Shown here piece by piece: positions 55,601 through 64,000 of a stretch of DNA of 64,000 bases (position 1 is the stretch's first letter; every line of letters begins with the position of its first letter). This DNA comes from Molanna angustata (Eukaryota > Arthropoda > Insecta > Trichoptera > Molannidae): the NCBI GenBank assembly GCA_963576475.1, contig OY754972.1:11987062-12051061 (forward strand), given 5' to 3'. The notes under the pieces were generated by a model. That model saw only the letters and a program-made list of their open reading frames with translations. It had not been told where the DNA came from and made no database searches. The position numbers and the translations under genes were made by a program.

Positions 55601-58600
55601 CCTGGTGTTTTAGTTGTAACAATCACATCTTCAACTTTAAAACTAGGTCCAGATATAGGTATATTTGGCTGGTTTATTGTCAGTCCGTTGCTAGTTGGCT
55701 CGTAAACTGGATTGGCAAAACTAAATGCTGAGAATTGACCACCTTCTGTAGGAAAACATCATAATAAATTACATTATATTCAAACAAGAATATTTTTAAA
55801 TCGTTATTTTACTGAAAAAATTATGTTTTTCATAACGTCCTTTTATTGAGCAACTTCTGTTTTTCTAACGTCCTTCTATTGGACGACTTTTGTCCTTCAC
55901 ATAGTCCTTTTATTGGGCAACTTCCATCTTTCATCCATCCTTTTATTGGGCGAATTCAATCTTTCATACAGTCCTTTTCACCTTTTTATATTTTTTTTTT
56001 AATAAAAAAAATTATAGAAATCAATAATTTGTTTACTGTTTACTTAAATTTTATTATCAAATTTTTGTACCTACCTACAGGATTTGTAGGTAAGCTTTCT
56101 TCAGAGTTTAATGACATTCCTGTGTCAGGTGGCGGACTTACTTGCAATTTCAGTATACCATATTGTCCCTTAGGAGTATCAGTTGTTTCCATGTCCATCT
56201 GGAAACATATTTATTTATTATTTTAATATATAAACTATTTACACTTTTGTAACATAATAAAATTAACAACATAATACAGTAGAATTAGGATAAAACGACC
56301 TTCAAGGGATCGGCGAAATTGTCGTACTAACCGGATGACATATAAACGATAAATTTTTTTTTATCTTATATTTTTTTAAAAGAATGAATATGTCCTTGAA
56401 ACAGGTACATAATATATACATCCTCATACATTCCCTAAATTAGGAATAAATGCTTGTGCTATAGGCGAACGAAATCGGTCGTGGCAGGATTTGAACTCGC
56501 GACCACTGGATTACTGACCCAGCGCGCTAACCGCTCTGCCACCATCCATCTGAAAAAAAACCTCTTCAATTGAGAAACACTTTCGCTTCACGGAACTCAT
56601 TTTAGCGCACGTTACTTGTCCACCTTATCGATAGTTGAATCCACGTGCGTCGGAGAACAAAGCCGGGATACGGGGCAGCAAGGCATTATTTGTGCGTAGT
56701 TAATGCAAACAAAATAATGTGCGTTGTTCTAACCAGATATTTTATTATAAAATAAGGTCTCTAAAAGTGGTTGGTCGCATAAACCGGAGTCGTATATACG
56801 GACATGTTTTCATAGTGTGTCTGTATGAAACCTACCTAGTTACGCCATTTACGTTGCTAAAAACGGTTGACCGTTATAAACAAAGTCGTAATAAACGGAT
56901 TCTACTGTATTGCTAAGTTTAATATTGCTTTTAAGGATATTTTCAAATTATGTGAAAATCACAATACATCACAGTAAAATAAGATTATTACTCTTAGTAG
57001 AGACTGTATTTATTAAACTTACCAATCCAGTATCGTCAGTTGGTTCAAGAACAATCTTACTTTTAGATTCTTGGCACAGTGTCATATAAAATTCTACAAA
57101 AGCAGTTTTTCTAATCAACAGATAAAACACCCAACAGATGGACATCATAATAATGGTGAATCCAAAGAATGTCGCAGTATTCTTCTTTTCGTCCTTCAAT
57201 AATACTTTTGTTATGATTCTTGCAAAGGACACCCAAACTCCCGCTGCACCTGATAATGAATAAAAGAAATTAACTAAACAAAGCCGATGACAGGTCGTAA
57301 GCCTGTAGGTGCCTTGAGTTCCTGGTTCTCCAATAATATTCCAACTTTGTCTCTATTGAGATGTTAAGAATTTGTCATAAAATTAACAAAGTGACTGTTT
57401 ATAAAGGACAGAGCTTGTTTCCTGGCTTCCTAGTTTTGCTTGAAAGGGTACCAGTAACGTAATAACGTATAGACTACCCCATCTGCAGAGAATGTCTACA
57501 AAAGGAAGAAATTGCTCCATAAATTAATGCAATTAACCTACAGTAAATTTCTAACAGACAATATGTCTTATTCTGATTCGTCTAAATTTATCCGTCTGAA
57601 TTTTAGTACATGAGAAATGTAAAAAAGTTGCTTGCATTTATATGGGACTCATTACGTTACAGCGGGTATAAAATCCTTTTATCCACTGTCGCCCATTGGT
57701 TACAGACGTTTTCGTACTCTGAAACGAATCAGAATAGGACATAGTGTGTGTTTTATTAAATAGTTATTGCAATCATTTCAAACTAAAAAACATACAAATA
57801 AAAGAAAAAAATGATAAAAGATGTATTCTTACTTTCTCCAGTCATTACAGCTTGTGTATATCGAGACGGTAGCATACTAGTGAATCCATAGTAACTTGAC
57901 TGCTGAACAGTACATCCGAGTGATACTGCAGCAACAGCAATCAAATTTATATTGTAGGAAATTCGAGTTGGAAATGAATCCATGTCAATCTCACAAAATG
58001 CCACAAATAATAATGTAGCAAGGGATATTGCGTAACCTATAATATACAATAACCAATACGATAACATAAGTGTTAAAAATATATATTAGACCAGCAACCA
58101 TACAAATGCATCAGCAAAAATATGAACATTACTAAGGTTACTTTCACTTAGGTTAATTAAATCAAGTATCATCTGAAAACAAACTCAAATCCTTGAGAGG
58201 AACATGTGCAGTACCCCGCGGAAAGTGATGATATTTTGCTGACTATTGATAAAGTAATAAAAATTAAAAGAAAAGGTCTACAAATGTTAATTAAATATGA
58301 AATAAACAAAAAAATTGTGCCAATTTGATGCAAAAAGTCTAATTTGGTTTAGAATAGTCTTCACAATGAACATACGAACATGTATAAGACGATGTATGAA
58401 TGTCGACGAGGCGATAAATGTGTGCCAAGATAGAAATAAGTGGCGTTCGGTTCTCTCTGTCTACCCCGCGAGGGACATGGCGTGATGGTATGTATGTATA
58501 ATCCTTACAATAATCTCTAGTCCAGATCGGAAAAACACAGGAATGATGCATATAATTTTGATAGGCAGTTATTAGTTTTTTTTTTAATTCATCCTATATA

Positions 58601-59988
58601 AACTCTTGTTAAAATGAGTGTCAGATACGACAAAAGTTACAAAGCGAAATAGTCAAATGTGATAATTGAGTATAAAAAAAATATTATGTAGAATTTTTTA
58701 CCAAAATTTATGCGCTTATTGAGAGACAACCTTTCCATAAAAATATTATTTAATATCACAGCAACAAACGCAGAGAATATGTAAGTCATTGACATATCAA
58801 ACATAATCCTTGAGCTTGAGTAACGATCTTGGAAGTAATCAACAGCTAAGATGAAACTGCAACAAGTAACATTATTGAATTTATTTAATGGACAAACACA
58901 GTCACAAAAAAAACATACACTATGTAATAAACAAAAAACATACACTATGTAATAAACAAAAAACATACACTATGTAATAAACAAAAAAACAGACCAATTA
59001 TGTTTGTCCACAGCATGAAGCTATAATACAAACAGTCACATCATTATGATTATTGAATGTTTAATTAATATTGAAATTCTGATATACACTGAATGCATAG
59101 CAGAAAAATGACAATATTTATCTAGTTCGAAGTATAAGTAAAATTTATAAAATTATAGGTATCGCTAACATCATGGGGATGAGCAAAAGACAAATAAAGG
59201 TTTATTGGTTGGTTTGTTTGCTTGATCATGTGTGTGCGCAAACCGACTCCATCTACGCCGAAATATTTCTAGAAGTTTAGCGATAACTATACCTTTAATT
59301 GGTATTTAAAAAAAGCAGACATATATACCGCCGCCCGCCGTGGCACAGTTGGTAAGCCGTTTGGTTTCTATGCGGGCATCCTGGGTTCAATTCCCAGCAG
59401 GGGAGAAATTTATTTCTCACGCTTCTATATTCTTCTCTGGGCTGGAAACACTGGTTAGTTGGAAGAAATTGACATACGGAAATAAACTCGCCACTTGCGC
59501 AGTGTGCAAGGAAGTGTTCATTATTATTATTATCTACCATGAACTTACAAGATTATTTTTCTAACAAATAAAATCTTCATACATTGCATCAGGCCAGATT
59601 GAAAATGTTAGATGAAGATTTCATGTAATATTATTTTTGATATCTACTTTTAAAATTAAGACAGTTAATTTCATTCATAGATTTACTAAATGATAAATGA
59701 TCATAATGGGTAAAAACAAAGTTGATATACTAAAAATAAATTATATTACACTAGGTAAAAAGACAAAATAGAATAAGGGTTCCAAATCAACTTTTTAAAT
59801 GCTATTAAATACAATTACCTGTTATACGGCATTAAATATCCTAGTCCGACAAAAACAAAACCGAGGTAAATTCTGTATTGTTTATCAGTTGGAGCAGATA
59901 CATGATTAAGCCAATTTGCCGATATAAAATCACCTCCTATGCCACCTCTTCCAATATGCTTATATCCTCTTCCTAAATTTTCACCCAT
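52644..59988 (-). CDS. SLC29A4: Equilibrative nucleoside transporter 4-like (SLC29A4 type)
   Basis: Nine exons: 59819-59988, 58702-58856, 57833-58036, 57023-57249, 56075-56198, 55566-55745, 54724-54911, 53696-53942 and 52644-53014. Together they give 1866 nt (621 aa), all in frame with GT/AG ends. ENT4-type blocks are LGYLMPYNSFILAVDYFQDR, FDMSMTYIFSAFVAVILNN, LGCTVQQSSYYGFTSMLPSR, QAVMTGES, ALAYFVTLCLYPG, GSWMPVTLMAIFNVGD and EMAGNIMTLSYNVGLTAGS. About eleven hydrophobic membrane segments follow the ENT pattern. ENT4 proteins are plasma-membrane carriers for adenosine and organic cations such as monoamines; the substrate here is inferred from the family. The central loop (exons 5-6) is long. 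The C-terminal tail is about 95 aa, Ser/Thr/Asn-rich with five N-glycosylation sequons, and longer than in human ENT4. Confidence 0.93.
53214..53385 (+). repeat. tRNA-derived SINE (family 2), diverged
   Basis: AGTGGTAAGTCATTTGGTGT, ACATCCTGGTTTAGATTTCC and AACTCGCCACTTGCACAGGG match the better copy at 59331-59535. It lies in ENT4 intron 8. Confidence 0.65.
56277..56907. mobile_element. pogo/Tigger-like MITE with nested SINE
   Basis: It begins CAGTAGAAT, ends ATTCTACTG, and is flanked by TA on both sides, as in the Tc1/mariner/pogo group. Internal halves repeat themes such as GTCGTACTAACCGGA and GTCGTAATAAACGGA. A SINE is inserted at 56381-56551. It lies in ENT4 intron 4. Confidence 0.75.
56381..56551 (-). 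repeat. tRNA-derived SINE (family 1)
   Basis: A full-length minus copy: on the minus strand GGCAGAGCGGTTAGCGCGCT, GGTCGCGAGTTCAAATCCTG and the AGCACAAGCATTTATTCC body. It is nested inside the pogo-like MITE and therefore younger than it. Confidence 0.8.
57283..57372 (+). repeat. Dispersed repeat copy (TCTCTATTGAGATGTT family)
   Basis: GATGACAGGTCGTAAGCCTG, TGCCTTGAGTTCCTGGTTCT and TCTCTATTGAGATGTTAAGA. It lies in ENT4 intron 3. Confidence 0.75.
58440..58500 (+). repeat. SINE-like tail ending (TATG)n
   Basis: CTACCCCGCGAGGGACATGG, then CGTGATGGTATGTATGTATA. Related to 28405-28475 and 1745-1805. Confidence 0.45.
58896..58990. repeat. 24-bp tandem repeat, about three copies
   Basis: ACAAAAAACATACACTATGT followed by AATAA is repeated in ENT4 intron 1, just upstream of exon 2. 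Confidence 0.85.
59331..59535 (+). repeat. tRNA-derived SINE (family 2)
   Basis: The head has CGTGGCACAGTTGGTAAGCC (A-box type) and CCTGGGTTCAATTCCCAGC (B-box type). The tail contains AACTCGCCACTTGCGCAGTG and ends (ATT)n. A canonical tRNA acceptor stem is not formed. It lies in ENT4 intron 1. Confidence 0.75.
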
Positions 59989-60605
59989 TTTCTTAAGTTT
60001 TTTTCCACAAACTTTGCGCTATATAATATTATTATTTGAATAGCAAAGACGGCATTATTTTTCGAAAGTAGTAAATAAACTTTGTTTCAATGTTTTTTCG
60101 ATGCGCCATATTATAGAGATATAAGATAGCAAATATTACAATTCAGAATTATGTTGAATTAAAACACGATTTATTCTACCGGCTGATCGCAATTTACGTG
60201 AAATTACGAAAATATAAACATACGGGATTAGGCGCACTGTGAAAAAGCAAATACCGACGCATTGTTTTTATTGCGCATGTTGAATTTCCCGCATCGATTT
60301 TCTAGTACCTCTCCATTCATTTCCATCTTTCCATTTTCAAATTTCACGCAACGTAGAAAATAGAAAATACATAGCTTATCGTTCTATGGTTTCTTTAGAT
60401 TAGTCATAGATAAGTTGTTGATTGTCATAGACAAATGTGTTTGATTGTCATTCTTTTTGAAGATTTCTATGATTTATTTCGAAGCTGGATTTGTTTGACG
60501 TTTCGTCAGTTTCGTGTTTCGGCAGAGTTTTTGATTGTGATTTTATTGTTTAAATAGTTATAAATAAAGAAACATTTTATTTAAAGTTCTTATAAATCCA
60601 GCAAC
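59989..60605. promoter_or_regulatory. Divergent promoter region, ENT4 / CPSF4
   Basis: 617 bp separate the ENT4 start codon (minus) from the CPSF4 start codon (plus). No transposon is visible here, unlike other intergenic DNA in the window, which suggests a shared regulatory interval containing both 5' UTRs. I see no unambiguous TATA box. Confidence 0.5.
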
Positions 60606-63468
60606 ATGGAGGTTCTTGTGGCGAACGTTGATCACATCAAATTCGATATAGAATTAGCTTTAGAAGAACAAATTGGAGCGCTTCCCTTACCTTTCGCCGG
60701 AATGGATAGTAAGTTTTTATTATTGTTTGTTCCATTTATATAAATTATCGAATCAATTTGACTTAAAATTTACTTGTTTATGCACTATTTTTAGTAGAAA
60801 TATGACTTTGTAAATATATGGTTTTGATACGTCTGAGTTTATCATTTATACTATACACTGACTGCTATATAATAATATATTATCTTTAAATAGTCTGACT
60901 ATAAATCTAATGCTTGTGTATATGCTTGAATTTCAGAATCCACGGCCGCCGTTTGCGAATTCTACAGCATGAATGATGGTCCTGGCTGTGACAAGGGTGC
61001 ATCTTGTCCTTTTAGACATGTTCGAGGAGATAGAACAGTTGTGTGCAAGCATTGGCTCAGAGGTTTATGTAAAAAGGGAGATCAATGTGAATTTTTGCAT
61101 GAATATGATATGTCGAAAATGCCAGAATGTTATTTTTATGCTAGATTCAATGCCTGTCATAACAAAGAATGCCCATTTTTACATATCGACCCTGAGAGCA
61201 AAATCAAAGACTGTCCATGGTGAGTGAACTAATTCAAATACATAAGTATCTATATTTCTAAATATGTTGGACATTGCATATTCACTAATTGGCTATGTAA
61301 ATTAATATGGCCCGGTATTTGAGTTGGCCCTTGAGAGTTTAACTCAAGTTTAACAAAAATATTGCGTCTTTCAGTACCTAATCTTCCCTTAAATACGTCA
61401 CTAAACGACAAATATTTAACTCATCGTTTTTGGCGGATCATGTGTCTTGTATAGTTTCTAGTCTTTTATCGCCTGGCGGAGCACTAATCATCGTACTCTT
61501 TAATGTTCTATTTCATTTTACTACAAATAAATATCCATAATAATAATTATATTTTGTTGGAAATAAGACTTAATATACAAGTGGTTCTGTATTTAATATT
61601 TATTTTCTTTTTTCTTACATAAATGATAATGTATTTCCTGACAACAAACAAAACAGACTGTCAGCCATATTGAAACAATAGGCACGCATTTTAAAACTTT
61701 GTTTTTGTGATGTTTTTTCACCCAACTTTCTAAAATAGGAAAGTAGTCTAAATGAAAATTTCTGGAATTGGCCACTTGTAATAGTAATATTAAAAAAGCA
61801 ATTAGCTACTAGAATTGAAAAAGGAACTCTTCGAGTCTAGGTTAGGTTTAAGTTTGTCTTCATTGTTTTTTTTATTGCGGCGTCGTTTTCAAAATTGTGT
61901 TACGGTGTACTATTGAATTTTACTCTAGAAAATTTCACTCCATGATTTTCTCTGTGTCTAAGTCAAATAAGATTTACCAGAGACTTCAATTGGCATTTCG
62001 TAATGAAACTCTTGGCTCTGTGTATTCGTGGTTTAGTGAGTTTAGACATGGACATGATCATCTCCATGAAGGCTGGGCTGCGACTGCGGTTTCCGAAACT
62101 TATTTAGATACAATACAAAAATTGCTTGTCAAAAAATTTGTACAGTATTAGGCATTGTAATGAGTCAAGTGCAAAAGATTTTGCATGTACATCAGAAGAT
62201 TCGGAAGCTGTGCACTCAATGGATAATTGCATGATTTCACAAGTGGCCAGAAACGACTGCGTGTAGAATGGTAGCGTAGAATGATAAAAAAATACAACGC
62301 AGAACAATCATTAGCTGTATATAATATTGTCACATGGGACGAAAACTGGATGTATTGCTTTGAACCAGAAAGAAATATCTACGAGAACGCTTATAGTTTG
62401 ATATTTAATCTTTATGCATACATGCATACCATCAACCTAGTCGGGGTAGGAAACAAGGATTTAACTCCACACTACCCTATCCTGACGTAAATGTGAAAAC
62501 AAAATGTCTTAAAATATTTAAAAATTTGGATTTTAATGTTTTATAGTTTGGTACGTATTCTTCAACTATACATACTATCACCATCGACAGTTTGATCTCA
62601 TATTTTACCTGCAACTAGTATGTGTTTCAAAAGCAAAATATAATTAATATGCATATTATTATGAAATAGAAAAAAAAAAAACAACTTACAATATAATTAA
62701 GATGGGTCAGTGGTAAAGCGGTTAGTGCACTGGAATAACAATTTAGTGGACACAAGTTAAATCCAGTCTTGGCTTATTTCATTCACTTACAGCTTAGGAA
62801 TTTGCTTATTTTGGAAAACACGCAGTTTGTTATCGCCAAGTGCTAATTTTTTTTTGTATGAGATTTGACGTGGAAATTTTTTCTACAACAAACGTTAAAT
62901 CCCACACGGCAAAAAAATTTGCGCTTGGCGATAAAAAAACACGTTTTCAATTTGACTTAGACTGCAGGAATGAAATCAGTGCCTTTATTAAAATAACATG
63001 TATGTGAAGGATAAATATGAAAGAAAATTATGGGTGGAAAATTATAAATCCTTGGTGATTGAATTGTATTGAAGGAGTGGCAAGGAGAAATTGGAAGCAG
63101 TGTGGCCAGGAAAGGGAGGAGGGAGAACTATGTTCAACTCTGGACATAGACTGGCTGGTGATGATGTAAAGGATGTAACATTTAAATTATTATAACTGTT
63201 AATAAATAAAAATATGAATGTTTTAAGGTACGACAGAGGATTTTGTCGACACGGACCTCACTGTCGACACAGACATGTAAGAAGAGTAATCTGCGGTAAT
63301 TATATCGCTGGATTCTGTCCTGATGGGTCATCCTGTAAATTGATGCATCCTAGATTTGAATTACCTACCCCAACAGAAGCCACAAAGGATTCTAAAAGAA
63401 CACCTATTTGCCACTATTGTGCTGAACTTGGACATAAAGCAACATCTTGCAATAAAATATCTGCAGAG
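60606..63468 (+). CDS. CPSF4: Cleavage and polyadenylation specificity factor 30 kDa subunit (partial)
   Basis: Three exons are visible: 60606-60708, 60937-61219 and 63228-63468. They give 627 nt (209 codons), in frame, ending at a donor after ISAE; the rest lies beyond the window or was not found before its end. The N-terminus MEVLVANVDHIKFDIE matches CPSF30/clipper. Five CCCH zinc fingers follow: CEFYSMNDGPGCDKGASCP, CKHWLRGLCKKGDQC, CYFYARFNACHNKEC, CPWYDRGFCRHGPHC (split by intron 2) and CGNYIAGFCPDGSSC. Then comes a CCHC zinc knuckle, CHYCAELGHKATSC. In the known complex the fingers bind the AAUAAA polyadenylation signal in pre-mRNA, together with WDR33. Intron 2 is filled with transposon remains. 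Confidence 0.95.
61305..61720. mobile_element. Partial relative of the 47146-47745 MITE
   Basis: GGCCCGGTATT, GAGTTTAACTCAAGTTTAAC, CACTAAACGACAAATATTTA and ACTGTCAGCCATATTGAA occur in the same order as in the other copy. It is in CPSF4 intron 2. Confidence 0.6.
61897..62375 (+). pseudogene. Decayed mariner-family transposase fragment
   Basis: The 84-codon ORF has LQLAFRNETLGSVYSWFSEF, matching the mariner helix-turn-helix segment around the usual F-W-F/F region. After a stop and shifts, NIVTWDENWMYCFEPE matches the mariner block V-T-G-D-E-x-W with its first catalytic Asp. The middle of the gene is deleted or scrambled, and the third catalytic residue is not seen. It lies in CPSF4 intron 2. 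Confidence 0.75.
62700..62800 (+). repeat. SINE-1 head fragment
   Basis: GATGGGTCAGTGGTAAAGCG followed by GTTAGTGCACTGG and a degraded B box. The body soon diverges from other copies. Confidence 0.6.
62814..62950. mobile_element. MITE with ATCGCCAAG arms
   Basis: TTATCGCCAAGTGCTAATTT is mirrored by AAATTTGCGCTTGGCGATAA, with outer AAAACACG and CGTGTTTT-type extensions and inner TGAGATTTGACGT / ACGTTAAATCCCA. About 135 bp, able to fold on itself almost fully. Confidence 0.7.
63070..63175 (+). mobile_element. LINE 3'-end fragment
   Basis: AACTATGTTCAACTCTGGAC, then ATAGACTGGCTGGTGATGAT. An inverted relative (CGTCGCAGTGTTGGACATAG) lies near 17030 in TSEN34 intron 1. Such a block near a GAT-rich tail is typical of insect LINE 3' UTRs; the clade is uncertain. 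Confidence 0.5.
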
Positions 63469-63743
63469 GTGCATAATATATTACATATATATATTTACTT
63501 AATGTTTTTAGCATTTATATGGAAGAAAAATATAAATAGTTTGCATTTTATTTTGAAAAGGGTACATTTACATACCACAAGCCATAATATTATGATACCT
63601 TAAATAGTATTTATTTGGTGCAGTATAATTGAAATTTGGTCTTATTCAAAACTACAGAAAAAAGTTCAGACTTTAACTATTATACTTATCAAAGCAATGA
63701 GCAATGAAGTAGGAAATCAGAGGATTAAGAAATTGTATGACTA

Positions 63744-63748
<5 letters not shown>

Positions 63749-63791
<43 letters not shown>

Positions 63792-64000
63792 TATTGAAAC
63801 CAAACAAAATATAACAATATAGTTACAAACAATATTACAAAAAAGTACAATTTAAATAAGTTATATGAAACATTTTTTTTATAGGATTATTTGGTATATA
63901 CCACCTCACTAGGCTGAGCCTGTACCGAGGTGGCAGATTTTTTTTTTTTTTTTGCGTTATATCTGACAGAAAAATATTAAACTTGTATTTAATTAAAACT
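63749..64000 (-). mobile_element. Poly(A) end of a minus-strand retroelement
   Basis: A run of about 41 T (a poly(A) tail on the minus strand) is followed by TTATTATTGAAACC, giving an AATAA-type signal just before the tail. The sequence to the right should be the 3' UTR of a LINE or retrocopy that continues past the window. The long uninterrupted tract suggests a young insertion. Confidence 0.6.

Noticed and set aside
59331..59410. Possible tRNA gene
   Set aside because: The tRNA-like head is followed by a body shared with 53214-53385, and the ends do not pair as an acceptor stem.

Overview
The window is a piece of an AT-rich animal nuclear genome, almost certainly an insect. It holds intron-containing conserved eukaryotic genes with GT/AG splice sites, several tRNA-derived SINE families, a BEL/Pao LTR retrotransposon, LINE pieces, mariner/pogo remains and many short inverted-repeat (MITE-like) elements. 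I cannot name the order or species from sequence alone. There are no bacterial-style operons. Each host gene was assembled exon by exon from residues I recognise in known families and from reading-frame continuity across splice sites.

Layout. 1-2237: non-coding, repeat-derived. 2238-11058 (-): INTS15 (Integrator subunit 15, C7orf26 family), six coding exons, 409 aa. One intron carries a 29-copy minisatellite; another carries a small inverted-repeat insertion that encloses a well-formed hammerhead-ribozyme fold. 11059-16911: a transposon nest with a roughly 0.5-kb-arm inverted-repeat element, two solo-LTR-like insertions with clean target duplications, and MITE pieces. 16912-20374 (+): TSEN34, catalytic subunit of tRNA-splicing endonuclease, seven exons, 280 aa. 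20871-26050 (-): a young BEL/Pao element, with 381-bp LTRs differing at one base, an ATTGC target duplication and a tRNA-Tyr-type primer site. Its single 1095-codon ORF has lost RNase H and most of the integrase in frame. 26512-36570 (-): DRC11/IQCA1, a dynein regulatory complex protein of motile cilia, eight exons, 817 aa, with a truncated LINE in one intron. 36571-42861: repeats only, including a foldback element with tandem repeats in its arms. 42862-49651: a 6.8-kb DNA transposon with terminal inverted repeats, AACT target duplication, subterminal repeats and a transposase gene broken by two in-frame stops. 49652-52643: three MITEs. 52644-59988 (-): an ENT4-type (SLC29A4) transporter, nine exons, 621 aa. 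60606 to at least 63468 (+): CPSF4 (CPSF30/clipper), incomplete at the right edge and divergent from ENT4 across about 617 bp.

The host genes do not form a pathway: INTS15 and CPSF4 act in RNA 3'-end/Integrator biology, TSEN34 in tRNA splicing, DRC11 in axonemes and ENT4 in membrane transport. The most unusual material is in the mobile elements: the hammerhead candidate at 8896-8950, the in-frame-deleted BEL element with palindromes in its leader, and the 6.8-kb transposon with GTCATTTCGGGAACG subterminal repeats.
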